Assembly (NCBI GenBank): GCA_002451085.1
Contig: DKBE01000044.1
Location: forward strand, 37,299 to 53,311
Direction of reading: 5' to 3'
Length of the DNA: 16,013 nucleotides
Source: Proteobacteria bacterium UBA6908
GTDB taxonomy: Bacteria > Pseudomonadota > Gammaproteobacteria > Acidiferrobacterales > UBA6901
The notes under the pieces were generated by a model that had not been told where the DNA came from, made no database searches, and saw only the letters and a program-made list of their open reading frames with translations. Made by a program: the position numbers and the translations under genes. Positions 8,555 to 15,297 of the stretch are shown here, one piece after another (position 1 is the first letter of the stretch; every line of letters starts with the position of its first letter).

Positions 8555-9019
8555 ATGCTGACCCGGAACCAACCCGCTCCCGACTTCAGTTCACCCAACC
8601 AGCACAACCGTACCATCTCGCTTGCGGACTTTCGCGGCAAGCAGCACGTCGTGCTGTATTTTTATCCGAAGGACGATACCCCGGGGTGCACCATCCAGGC
8701 CAACCAGTTTACCGCTTTGGCCGGTGAGTTCGCCAAGGCCGGTGCCGTGGTCATCGGGGTCAGCAAGGACAGCTGCGCCAGTCATCAAGCCTTTATCGAT
8801 AAATACGGGCTGAAGGTGGACCTGCTCGCGGATACCGACGGCCAGCTGTGTGACCGTTACGGGGTCTGGCAGGAAAAGGAACGGAACGGTGAGAAGAAAT
8901 GGGGCATCGTGCGCTCGACGTTCGTGATCGACAAGAATGGCATGCTGCAGGAAGCGCTGTACAACGTCACCGCCGACGGTCATGCACAGGCGATGCTCGA
9001 ACGGATAAGGCAGCTCTAG
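8555..9019 (+). CDS. bcp: Thiol peroxidase of the Bcp/PrxQ type
   Basis: A 154-residue peroxiredoxin that reduces hydrogen peroxide and organic peroxides, normally recycled by thioredoxin. The peroxidatic cysteine is Cys45 in YPKDDTPGCT. The common resolving cysteine five residues later is Asn50 here, so this is not the E. coli-type Cys45/Cys50 enzyme. Cys74 (SKDSCASHQAF) is close to the alternative resolving position used by other PrxQ proteins, and Cys99 (GQLCDRYGV) is a third cysteine. GIVRSTFVIDKNG (117-129) contains the family Arg. Length is typical. The gene is followed 20 bases later by a strong terminator, and the 140 bases upstream show no clear promoter. Confidence 0.93.
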   Translation: MLTRNQPAPDFSSPNQHNRTISLADFRGKQHVVLYFYPKDDTPGCTIQANQFTALAGEFAKAGAVVIGVSKDSCASHQAFIDKYGLKVDLLADTDGQLCDRYGVWQEKERNGEKKWGIVRSTFVIDKNGMLQEALYNVTADGHAQAMLERIRQL

Positions 9020-9038
9020 ACGAGTGACATGGTCATGC

Positions 9039-9076
9039 AAAAAAGAAACCGGCCATCAGGCCGGTTTCTTTTTTTT
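9039..9076. terminator. Strong bidirectional Rho-independent terminator after bcp
   Basis: An A-run and GAAACCGGCC (9045-9054), a four-base ATCA loop, then GGCCGGTTTC (9059-9068) and a T-run to 9076. The 10-bp GC-rich stem extends into the A/T flanks. With U-tracts in both orientations it can end bcp on the plus strand and the converging DUF6515 operon on the minus strand. The stretch 9077-9169 beyond it holds nothing I can identify. Confidence 0.93.
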
Positions 9077-9169
9077 ATCAGGAACGGGTGGTGAGGTCCC
9101 TATTCGCGTGGCAAGACAATACGTCACCGCCTGGATTGTCGCCCACGGATCCCGGAGTGTATCCGGCCG

Positions 9170-10045
9170 TTACTGCGCGCTGTAATTGCGCGCCTCGAGG
9201 CAGGCCTTCATGGCGCGGAAATAATCGGCGCGCTTGTCCCGGTACTGTTCACCCGACACGCCGCCACCCGGTTGGGTCGGATCGAATCCGGTCTGGCTTG
9301 CGGCCCAGCGATGGCATTCGTACCGGTCCTTGGCCTGCTGCGCCTCGCTCTGTCCACGCTTCGGGTAGATGTACAGCTGGTCCGTGCCGGCTTCGTCTTC
9401 GCGGACTTCCGCGGCCGGCGGCGGATCGGTGACCACATAGCTGCGGTATTCCGGGTACCAGGTGTAGTACACGCCGCCAGCATAGTAGTAAGGAATCGCC
9501 CCGACCCAGAGCGTGGTGTAGAACGGAGGCAGGATCGGCACGATGATCCCGACCGGCGGCAGTACGACGACGAAGCGTACACCGGAGGGCCGGTACCAGA
9601 TACCGCTGTAGTAATAGTATGTGCCGTCACGATAGTGGATGACATGCCGTGTGGGTGGCAGTGATGGCACCACATAGCCCTTCGGTGGGTAGTAGTAGTT
9701 GTGGTGGTGGTGCTTGTCGAGCACATAGCCAGGCGGCGGGGGCTGGTGCACCGGTTCTTTTGCCCGTGCCGGCGCGGGCGGCGCTGTGCCGATCGGCGGC
9801 GGCCGGTACTGGCGAGCAGGCGGCGCCGGGACGGGATGTGGCGGTTGTGCATGCACCGGTGGTTGCGAACGCCTTTCCGGCGCCCGGTCGACCTCCCGGG
9901 GCGGTGCCTTGCGATAATCCTTCTTCATCTGCTGTTGCTCGGACCTGCCACCCCGGTCATCATCGCGATCGGCCCACACTGCAGGGACGAAGGCGATCAC
10001 AGTGGCCATTAAGATCATGGTGCTCATCCGGCGAGAGAAGGTCAT
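9170..10045 (-). CDS. Exported Pro/Tyr-rich DUF6515-like protein with C-terminal YPxRGQ domain
   Basis: A 291-residue exported protein. Signal peptide MTFSRRMSTMILMATVIAFV..AVWA|D (cleavage near 25). A Pro/Arg/Gln-rich low-complexity region follows (about 35-105), then a His/Tyr-rich part (KHHHHNYYYPPKGYVV) and repeated YYY/PP motifs (RDGTYYYYSGIWYRP, VVVLPPVGIIVPILPPFYTT, YYYAGGVYYTWYPE) as in DUF6515 proteins. The last 70 residues (YIYPKRGQSEAQQAKDRYEC...FDPTQP...DYFRAMKACLEARNY) match the flanks of the upstream gene. ATG 10045 is set by GAGGAAA about 7 bases upstream; an earlier ATG at 10069 lacks a ribosome-binding site. It is 48 bases downstream of its partner, so an operon is likely. 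A cell-envelope location is expected; function unknown. Confidence 0.82.
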   Translation of the reverse strand: MTFSRRMSTMILMATVIAFVPAVWADRDDDRGGRSEQQQMKKDYRKAPPREVDRAPERRSQPPVHAQPPHPVPAPPARQYRPPPIGTAPPAPARAKEPVHQPPPPGYVLDKHHHHNYYYPPKGYVVPSLPPTRHVIHYRDGTYYYYSGIWYRPSGVRFVVVLPPVGIIVPILPPFYTTLWVGAIPYYYAGGVYYTWYPEYRSYVVTDPPPAAEVREDEAGTDQLYIYPKRGQSEAQQAKDRYECHRWAASQTGFDPTQPGGGVSGEQYRDKRADYFRAMKACLEARNYSAQ

Positions 10046-10093
10046 GGTCGTTTCCTCGGTGGTGATCATCGCAGGTTCGCAGGCGTGGCCGAT

Positions 10094-10684
10094 TCAGCGT
10101 ACCGTGTAGCCGCGGCCTTCAAGACAGGCGGTCATGGCGCGCCGGTAGTTGGCGGCCTGCTGTTCCAGCTCGGCGCGGCGCCGGGCTTCACGCTGGTCAA
10201 CGCGCTGCTGTGCACGCGCCACCTCATCCGCGCGTGCAGATTCCGAAGTGGCGCCTGCAATGGTGCCGACCACCGCGCCGACGACAGCGCCTTCGGCGCT
10301 GTGCCCGGGTGACGCCACCACCGCGCCAATGACGGCACCCGTCACGGCACCCACGGCGGTATCCTGTCCGGGAGGGATTTGCGGCACCACTTCGATGCGT
10401 TGATGCGGAGCCAGATTCGGCTGGCTCGGATCGAATCCGGACTGTTTCACGGCCCAGAGATAGCACTCGTAGCGATCGCGTTCCTGCTGATCTGCGTTCT
10501 GTCCCCGGGTTGGGTAGAAATAGACTTGCGTCGGCGGGGGCGGGGTTGGCTGTGCACGCTCAGTCGCGGCTTCACGCGTTGGTGCCGCGCTACAGGCCGC
10601 CAGCAGCAGTCCGATGACCACAATCAGTAGAATCGCCGAGCAGCCGGGTGTCCCGGAACTCGGCCATGTCATGGGCTGTATCAT
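10094..10684 (-). CDS. Lipoprotein with glycine-zipper inside a duplicated YPxRGQ domain
   Basis: A 196-residue predicted lipoprotein: hydrophobic segment 17-30 and lipobox LAAC (Cys31). Unusually the signal has no Lys/Arg before the hydrophobic core. After a Pro-rich linker, VYFYPTRGQNADQQERDRYEC and FDPSQP (55-89, quoted in part) match the C-terminal domain of the downstream protein. A glycine-zipper (GAVTGAVIGAVV and GAVVGAVVGTIAG, about 112-144) follows, then a charged helical Glu/Arg/Gln segment and a closing NYRRAMTACLEGRGY that again matches the downstream protein. Glycine-zipper lipoproteins typically associate with the outer membrane or oligomerise. ATG 10684 has GGAGGA at good spacing; the in-frame TTG at 10690 is less likely. 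It is first gene of a probable two-gene operon. Confidence 0.83.
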   Translation of the reverse strand: MIQPMTWPSSGTPGCSAILLIVVIGLLLAACSAAPTREAATERAQPTPPPPTQVYFYPTRGQNADQQERDRYECYLWAVKQSGFDPSQPNLAPHQRIEVVPQIPPGQDTAVGAVTGAVIGAVVASPGHSAEGAVVGAVVGTIAGATSESARADEVARAQQRVDQREARRRAELEQQAANYRRAMTACLEGRGYTVR

Positions 10685-10884
10685 CGACAATATCCTCCGT
10701 CGCTCAGAGTGTATTCCGGGCTACTCCGGATTAGAACCATACATTGGGTCGAAGTTCGAGCGATGCTGCTCGCGGTAATTCCCAGTCGATATAACGTGCT
10801 TGTTCGCAGACCGTTGACCGAAATGGCATAGTATTCGGAGCATGCTGCATGGTTAAGGATGTAGTGCGAAACGGACAGACAGTA

Positions 10885-10911
10885 ACCCTGAGCATATCGC
10901 TGGGGTTTTTT
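10885..10911 (+). terminator. Hairpin plus U-tract with no gene upstream on its strand
   Basis: ACCCT (10885-10889) pairs with GGGGT (10902-10906, one G.U pair), and AGC (10891-10893) with GCT (10899-10901), with one bulged G and an ATATC loop, followed directly by TTTTTT. It reads as a plus-strand intrinsic terminator, about 90 bases before the DUF502 start. Nothing coding precedes it on this strand, so it may end a short RNA or act as an attenuator. Confidence 0.55.
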
Positions 10912-10988
10912 GATTGAAGCCGGCAGCGATAGTGAGGGTACGGTTGCCTGGCCAGAATCGGGCGCGCAATATAAGTGGAATGGGATTC

Positions 10989-10995
10989 AGGAGGT
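10989..10995 (+). promoter_or_regulatory. Shine-Dalgarno AGGAGGT that fixes a GTG start
   Basis: AGGAGGT lies six bases before GTG 11002 and fits a full-consensus ribosome-binding site. It decides against the earlier in-frame GTG at 10975. Confidence 0.8.
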
Positions 10996-11001
10996 CATCG
11001 G

Positions 11002-11610
11002 GTGAAGGTGATTGGCAGATTTCTGGCACGCGGCATTGATGCACTGCTGCCCATCGGGGTGACGGTGTATGTCATCTACTGGCTGGCCTACTATGGAGAC
11101 AAGTTTTTCGGCGACCTGATCTACCCCATCGTTCCGGAGGACTATTTCTGGCCAGGAGTCGGCCTGATGGCCGGGGTATTGGCATTGTTGCTGGTTGGCT
11201 TGTTTGCCAGCATTCTGCCGGGGCGCCTGCTATTTGGAACGATCGAGCGGATCTGCATGCGCATTCCGCTGGTGAAAACCGTTTTCCGTTCGACCCAGGA
11301 TTTCACCCGACTGTTCATCTCGCCGCATGAAGGCGACGAATTCGGCGAAGTGGTCTGGGTGCCGATCGGGGATCTGCATGTCATTGGCTTTATCACCCGC
11401 GGGCCGACGTACGGCGCCGCCAGTGCGAATGACCGGATTGTCGCGGTGTATATTTCCATGAGCGCCGGCATCGGCGGCTTCACGGTCTATCTACCGCGCT
11501 CGAAGCTCGAGCCAACCGGGCTGACGGTGGAGGAGGCCATGCGCCTGGTCATGACGGCCGGTGTTTCCACGACTGAACGGACGCGTGCCGAGCCGCCGCC
11601 GAGTGCCTAG
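11002..11610 (+). CDS. DUF502 family inner-membrane protein
   Basis: A 202-residue protein of the DUF502 family. It opens VKVIGRFLARGIDALLPIGVT, a family-typical start leading into the first membrane segment (about 13-31). A second segment lies at about 53-73 (LMAGVLALLLVGLFASILPGRLL). The cytoplasmic or periplasmic part has IPLVKTVFRSTQDFTRLF, VVWVPIGDLHVIGFITRG, and GGFTVYLPRSKL, all familiar in the family. Function is unknown; plant homologues of the wider family are called COV (continuous vascular ring)-like. Length is typical. The GTG start is fixed by AGGAGGT. It stands alone, with 53 bases before the phospholipase gene, which may be co-transcribed. Confidence 0.9.
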   Translation: MKVIGRFLARGIDALLPIGVTVYVIYWLAYYGDKFFGDLIYPIVPEDYFWPGVGLMAGVLALLLVGLFASILPGRLLFGTIERICMRIPLVKTVFRSTQDFTRLFISPHEGDEFGEVVWVPIGDLHVIGFITRGPTYGAASANDRIVAVYISMSAGIGGFTVYLPRSKLEPTGLTVEEAMRLVMTAGVSTTERTRAEPPPSA

Positions 11611-11663
11611 ACCTTTGTTGTGGCACGTTCATCAAACCTATAAAAACAGAGCAAGGGAGTGTC

Positions 11664-12596
11664 ATGGCATCAAACCGTGCGCCGGATTTCTCGTTCAACT
11701 TCTTCGCAACCGTCACCGTCTGCCTGATGATGCTCGGCCCCATGGTCTCCATGGCGTGGGCGGACGAACCTCCAGGAGAAAGCGAGAGTATTTTTCGGTT
11801 GCGCAGTCACGAACCGAATCTGCTCGGCTACACCTGGGACGAGAGCGGGCAATTCATGGATTTCACGCTGTCGGTGAAATTCAAGATCTTCGAGCGCACG
11901 ATCCGCAACTTCTCGCCGCCCAGCTCGCTGAATTTTGCGTTTACCGGACGCTTCGGCCAGTACTTCGAGCGCAGCTCCGCACCGGTGATCGGCAAGCGCT
12001 ACAACCCGGAGCTGTTCTATCGGCACGATTCAGACGACAGCTATTGGGAAACCGGTTATGCACACGAATCCAACGGGCAGCAGATCACAACGCTGGCCGC
12101 TTACCAGCAGGCGCAGGCGACCCTCGAACGGCCGGAGTATGCCAATGACAACATCAGTCGTGGCTGGGATTATGTGCGTTTCACCTATCAAAGCCGCGTC
12201 CTGGAAAACCTCGGTGCCGAACATCCGGTGTTGCTGTGGGCGACCGGCAAGTGGTTTCTGGAAAACGGCTTGTTCCAGGGAAAACCCGAGGAATACAACG
12301 ACTGGGAGAACGACCCCGAGGGCAAGCCCCGTAACCAGGTTGATGGCATCACCGCTGGCATCCGCTACATGCCGCGCACCAGCCTGTCATGGCTGCCGGT
12401 CGGCAATGTGTCCCTGACGTACACCACCGGCTACCGCGAGATCTTTCGCTATAACACGTTTCGTTTCGAGGCCGGAGTGAAGATCGTTGATCTTCCGCTC
12501 ATATTCTGGGCATCGCATGGCTACAACAATGACCTGGCCCGCTATTACCGGGAACTTTCGGCGTGGGGCGTGGCGATCGAGATCGGCGCATTTTAA
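11664..12596 (+). CDS. pldA: Outer-membrane phospholipase A (OMPLA/PldA-like)
   Basis: A 310-residue outer-membrane beta-barrel lipase that would hydrolyse phospholipids in the outer leaflet. A signal peptide ends near AWA|DEPP (33). FRLRSHEPNLLGYTW (44-58) and YNPELFYR (113-120) are family hallmarks. The active site shows GYAHESNG with His134 and Ser136 (E. coli His142/Ser144). The third position lies in SRGWD: Asp169 stands where E. coli has Asn156, with Ser165 matching the calcium-binding Ser152. Between Ser136 and Asp169 is an insertion of about 21 residues relative to E. coli. The C-terminus ends in Phe (EIGAF), as for BAM-dependent barrels. ATG 11664 is supported by AAGGGAG (11653-11659). 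A GC hairpin follows the stop. Confidence 0.9.
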   Translation: MASNRAPDFSFNFFATVTVCLMMLGPMVSMAWADEPPGESESIFRLRSHEPNLLGYTWDESGQFMDFTLSVKFKIFERTIRNFSPPSSLNFAFTGRFGQYFERSSAPVIGKRYNPELFYRHDSDDSYWETGYAHESNGQQITTLAAYQQAQATLERPEYANDNISRGWDYVRFTYQSRVLENLGAEHPVLLWATGKWFLENGLFQGKPEEYNDWENDPEGKPRNQVDGITAGIRYMPRTSLSWLPVGNVSLTYTTGYREIFRYNTFRFEAGVKIVDLPLIFWASHGYNNDLARYYRELSAWGVAIEIGAF

Positions 12597-12601
12597 TGTT
12601 C

Positions 12602-12631
12602 CTGGACCGGTCAACGTCCGAACCGGTCCGG
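12602..12631. repeat. GC-rich hairpin after pldA
   Basis: GGACCGGT (12604-12611) and ACCGGTCC (12622-12629) are perfect complements, extended by a C-G pair and a T.G wobble to ten pairs, with a 10-base loop. It starts six bases past the pldA stop and lacks a U-tract. It may help termination or protect the 3' end of the pldA message. Confidence 0.5.
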
Positions 12632-12668
12632 CGTTAAAGCGTAGACCCAACCAACGTGGAGAGCTGCC

Positions 12669-13094
12669 ATGCGCATCACCCGCCTGTTGTCGTACCTGTT
12701 GTTGTCTTTCTCACTGACCACCCCGCTATTGGCGGCTTCCGATGAACAGGCCGCTCCTGGCGCCACGGCCGGTCAGGCGTGTCGTTCCGAAATCCAGAAG
12801 CTGTGTGGCAATACCAAACGCGGCGACGGACAGGTCCGGCAATGCATTGATCAACACCGCGCGGAATTCAGTCCTGCCTGCCAGCAGCAGATGGCAGAGC
12901 ACCGGGAACGCGCGCAGAAAAAGGCCGAAGCCTGTCGCGCCGACGTCGAGCAGTTCTGCAAGGGCACGGAACCCGGCGGCGGGCGAATCAAGCGTTGTCT
13001 GAAGGACAACGAATCGAAACTGTCTGCTTCTTGCCGTGACAGTCTGGCCCGGCACGGTTCGCGTCCGCGCGACCGGCGCGATCCACAGTCCTGA
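12669..13094 (+). CDS. Periplasmic protein with two four-cysteine GLG1-type repeats
   Basis: A 141-residue exported protein with a signal peptide ending near LLAA|SDEQ. It contains two copies of a cysteine-rich repeat. Copy 1 has Cys38, 46, 59 and 71; copy 2 has Cys89, 97, 110 and 122. Both have spacings of exactly 8, 13 and 12. The pattern ACRSEIQKLCG...VRQCI...FSPACQ resembles the Cys-rich repeat of GLG1/ESL-1 (Golgi apparatus protein 1), which also occurs in short bacterial secreted proteins. Disulfide formation in the periplasm is likely. Between copies is a charged helical linker, and the tail is Arg/Asp rich. ATG 12669 has GGAGAG upstream. The function of bacterial members is unknown to me. 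Confidence 0.85.
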   Translation: MRITRLLSYLLLSFSLTTPLLAASDEQAAPGATAGQACRSEIQKLCGNTKRGDGQVRQCIDQHRAEFSPACQQQMAEHRERAQKKAEACRADVEQFCKGTEPGGGRIKRCLKDNESKLSASCRDSLARHGSRPRDRRDPQS

Positions 13095-13144
13095 TCGGCA
13101 CAACATACCGCCCGGTTCCCGGGCGCCCTGGCTTGTGCCAGATC
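13093..13144. repeat. Nested two-stem hairpin after the Cys-rich gene
   Basis: Outer arms GATCGGCACAA (13093-13103) and TTGTGCC-A-GATC (13133-13144, one bulged A) enclose an inner perfect stem CGCCCGG (13109-13115) / CCGGGCG (13119-13125) with a TTC loop. Eighteen pairs in all. The outer arm begins within the stop codon. There is no U-tract. It may act as 3' stabiliser or a terminator-like element. Confidence 0.6.
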
Positions 13145-13235
13145 AATTTCGCTTGTTGGAGCGCAAGAATTCCGGTTAGATCACAGGTGTGACGGGAGCG
13201 TTGCCGTTCCGCGGACAGCAGTCAGGGGGAGAAAC

Positions 13236-14183
13236 ATGAAGACATTTTGTTTTCTGGTCTTGGCGCTGATCGCCGGCTGCGGGACGCTGGCGCCGGTCGA
13301 GCCCACCACGGTCGTGCTCGGGACTGCCACCCCGGGCGGTGGCTTCGAACTCTATGGCCGGAATCTGGCTGAAGTGATCAACGAAGCCGATGCGTCACTG
13401 AAGATCGAGATGCGCGCCACCCGCGGCAGCGCAGAAAACCTGCCCCTGCTCGAAGCCGGCAAACTCGACATCGGGCTGGTCGAGGGAAATGCCGCACGTA
13501 CGGCCTTCGATGGCGTCGATCGGCCGAAGACGACCTTGCGGATTGTGGCGGCCATGTATCCCGGCCCCGGCATGTTTGTTGTGCGTGCCGACAGTCCCTA
13601 TCGCTCGATCGAGGATCTCAAGGGCAAGCCGGTCGCCTTCGGGACGCCGGCTTCGGGGCTTACCAAACTCGCACGTGATGTGCTGGATGGCCTGGGGCTG
13701 GTACCGGAGCGCGACTTTCAGGCAGTGTTCCTGGACAAGGCCGGCGACGGTCCGGCCTTCGTGCTGAACGGAAAAGTGGCTGCGTTGTGGGGTGGCGGGA
13801 TCGGCTGGCCGGGCTTTACCAAGGTGGCCGCCGGGCCAGGCGGGGCGCGCTTCATTGTTCCGACGGCAGACGAGACCCGGCGCATCCAGGCGAAACACCC
13901 GCACCTGCGCTCCATGACAGTGCCGGCCGCAACCTATGCCGGCCAGGATGCACCGATCCATTCGCTTGGATTGTGGTCGTATGTTCTGGCACGTGCCGAT
14001 CTGCCGGAGGATGTGGGTTATCGGTTGGCACGCGCTATTCATCGCGGCGAGGCGAAGCTGGCGGCGCGCCTGGCACAAGGCCGGTATACCACCGCCGCGA
14101 ACACGGCAAGCGAGTCGCCACGGGCCGAGTTGTTGCATCCCGGCGCGGCGCGATATCTGCGCGAAATCGGCGACCTGCGCTGA
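13236..14183 (+). CDS. TAXI-family TRAP-type solute-binding lipoprotein
   Basis: A 315-residue substrate-binding protein of the TAXI (TRAP-associated extracytoplasmic immunogenic) family. The signal is short and ends in the lipobox IAGC (Cys15), so it is anchored as a lipoprotein rather than free. VVLGTATPGGGFELYGRNLAE (25-45, quoted in part) is the TAXI opening. ATRGSAENLPLLEAGKLDIGLVEG follows in the next lobe, then SIEDLKGKPVAFGTPASGL, typical of the family. The fused DctQM permease that TAXI proteins normally work with is not in the window. GGGGGAG precedes ATG 13236. It converges with the small lipoprotein gene, with only seven bases between stops. The ligand cannot be predicted. Confidence 0.88.
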   Translation: MKTFCFLVLALIAGCGTLAPVEPTTVVLGTATPGGGFELYGRNLAEVINEADASLKIEMRATRGSAENLPLLEAGKLDIGLVEGNAARTAFDGVDRPKTTLRIVAAMYPGPGMFVVRADSPYRSIEDLKGKPVAFGTPASGLTKLARDVLDGLGLVPERDFQAVFLDKAGDGPAFVLNGKVAALWGGGIGWPGFTKVAAGPGGARFIVPTADETRRIQAKHPHLRSMTVPAATYAGQDAPIHSLGLWSYVLARADLPEDVGYRLARAIHRGEAKLAARLAQGRYTTAANTASESPRAELLHPGAARYLREIGDLR

Positions 14184-14190
14184 TCGCCGC

Positions 14191-14685
14191 TCAGGGGCTG
14201 ATGAAGTCTGTCAGCTCAGCGCGGTACCAGGTTGCGCGTTGCACGCGCCAGACCTTGTCTTCACGTAAGACATCAATCTCGAAACGATGCAGGTCAGCGC
14301 GCAAACCGGGCAAGTCCGCTTCGGACGCGATCGGTGTTCCGGCCATGGCGACCAGCACCGCAGCGCGGCCGCGGTCAGGCTGCGGCAGCGTGATGGACAC
14401 GATGCGGGTGTACAGGTGCACGGACTGGTTGCGCAGGAAGTGCACCCGCAGCAGTCCTTCCACGGCACGCTTGTTCTGCCCCTGATCATCGGCATATTGA
14501 TCGGAAACCAGACTGCGCATGGTGCCGAGATCCTTTTGTTCGGCGGCGATCACGGCATTGCGGATCAGGGAACGAATCTGTTCCTCCGGACTCTCGCGCT
14601 GGCGGCTGCACGCCGAGCACAGGAGCGCCATGATCAGCAAGCACAGACCCGCCAGCCGGGCGGGGTACATCAGGGGTAAAGTCAT
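14191..14685 (-). CDS. Small predicted lipoprotein, unknown function
   Basis: A 164-residue predicted lipoprotein: hydrophobic signal (about 11-23) ending LCSAC with Cys26 as the probable lipid-carrying residue. The -3 residue is Cys, not the usual Leu, so the lipobox is imperfect. The mature part begins with a helix EEQIRSLIRNAVIAAEQKDLG and a segment ending RSLVSDQYADDQ, followed by alternating beta-like stretches (VHLYTRIVSITL, RAAVLVAMAG, VWRVQRATWYR), reminiscent of NTF2/SnoaL-like folds. This fold idea is inference from pattern only. No good Shine-Dalgarno is present at 14685 or at the alternative ATG 14670. It lies 99 bases downstream of the hemerythrin-like gene on the same strand. 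Confidence 0.7.
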   Translation of the reverse strand: MTLPLMYPARLAGLCLLIMALLCSACSRQRESPEEQIRSLIRNAVIAAEQKDLGTMRSLVSDQYADDQGQNKRAVEGLLRVHFLRNQSVHLYTRIVSITLPQPDRGRAAVLVAMAGTPIASEADLPGLRADLHRFEIDVLREDKVWRVQRATWYRAELTDFISP

Positions 14686-14699
14686 CGGGAATGAATCCA

Positions 14700-14735
14700 G
14701 GTGCCTGGGATAATCATGGCACAGTCACAGGCACC
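14700..14735 (-). repeat. Hairpin in the leader of the small lipoprotein gene
   Basis: GGTGCCTG (14700-14707) and CAGGCACC (14728-14735) are perfect complements with a 20-base loop. The element starts 15 bases upstream of the lipoprotein start (14685). It could be the end of the hemerythrin-like transcript or part of the leader; there is no U-tract. Confidence 0.4.
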
Positions 14736-14784
14736 GCGCGGCAGCCGTGCCGAACCGGGGAGTCCGGCGGTCGTAAACGACTAT

Positions 14785-15297
14785 TTACCGCAGCGTGCGG
14801 TAGAGCGGGAACAGAATGGTTTCCTCGCACTCGATGCGTTGCATCAGGGCGGTACCGATTGCCAGGAACTCCGCCTGAAACATCGTGGCGCTCTGGTCGT
14901 CGAGCCGGATGGCGCTGTAGGTGCGCAGGAAATCCATGATCTCGCGGCTGTTGCTGTGCATGGCGCTGCGGTGCTGGCTGATGGCCGCCAGTCGATCCGG
15001 GTGGGTGGCAAACCGCTGTGAGAGATAAACGTAGAGTCTGGTCGAGGCCAACAGCAGGTGGTCCTGCAACGTAATGCGCAGTTCACCGAGCTTGCGTTTG
15101 ACGCCGTCGTAATCGGCGCTGTTGAGCAAACCCTGGATGTGGGCGAACAGATCAAGAAAGCGCCGATGGTCGCGGCGCAGTTGCTCGATCAGCAGCGGGT
15201 CGTGGCCGATGCGAGCCCCGGGCGCCTGCGGACGTGCAGACGACCGGGACGCAGCCGGTTCCCTTGTTGGATCCTGAAACCATCCACGCAAAGCCAT
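14785..15297 (-). CDS. Hemerythrin-like four-helix protein lacking some metal ligands
   Basis: A 170-residue cytosolic protein. After an Arg/Ala/Pro-rich N-terminus (about 30 residues) comes a helical domain resembling the hemerythrin HHE domain: LIEQLRRDHRRFLDLF (His44), LQDHLLLASTRLYVYL (His80), AISQHRSAMH (His109) and RIECEETILFPLY (Glu158/159). In active hemerythrins the second motif reads HxxxE; here position 84 is Ala. The last motif usually starts with His; here it is Arg154. Two iron ligands are therefore missing, so a diiron oxygen-binding site is doubtful. ATG 15297 has AAGGAT at good spacing. A possible regulatory or structural role in the cytosol is inference. Confidence 0.72.
   Translation of the reverse strand: MALRGWFQDPTREPAASRSSARPQAPGARIGHDPLLIEQLRRDHRRFLDLFAHIQGLLNSADYDGVKRKLGELRITLQDHLLLASTRLYVYLSQRFATHPDRLAAISQHRSAMHSNSREIMDFLRTYSAIRLDDQSATMFQAEFLAIGTALMQRIECEETILFPLYRTLR

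Larger units (their letters stand above)
10685..11001. other. 317-base intergenic region between divergent lipoprotein and DUF502 genes
   Basis: No gene is supported here. It must hold the promoters of the minus-strand two-gene operon and perhaps of the DUF502 gene. I see no convincing -35/-10 pair: TTGACC at 10814-10819 lacks a matching -10 at 16-18 bases. The only clear structure is the hairpin plus T-run at 10885-10911. Confidence 0.6.

Noticed and set aside
10814..10842. TTGACC at 10814 as -35 of a promoter for the DUF502 gene
   Set aside because: No acceptable -10 hexamer at 16-18 bases; the nearest AT-rich hexamers are at 9 or more than 30 bases.
13395..14138. 247-codon minus-strand frame opposite the TAXI gene
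   Set aside because: Antisense shadow of a gene with family motifs throughout.
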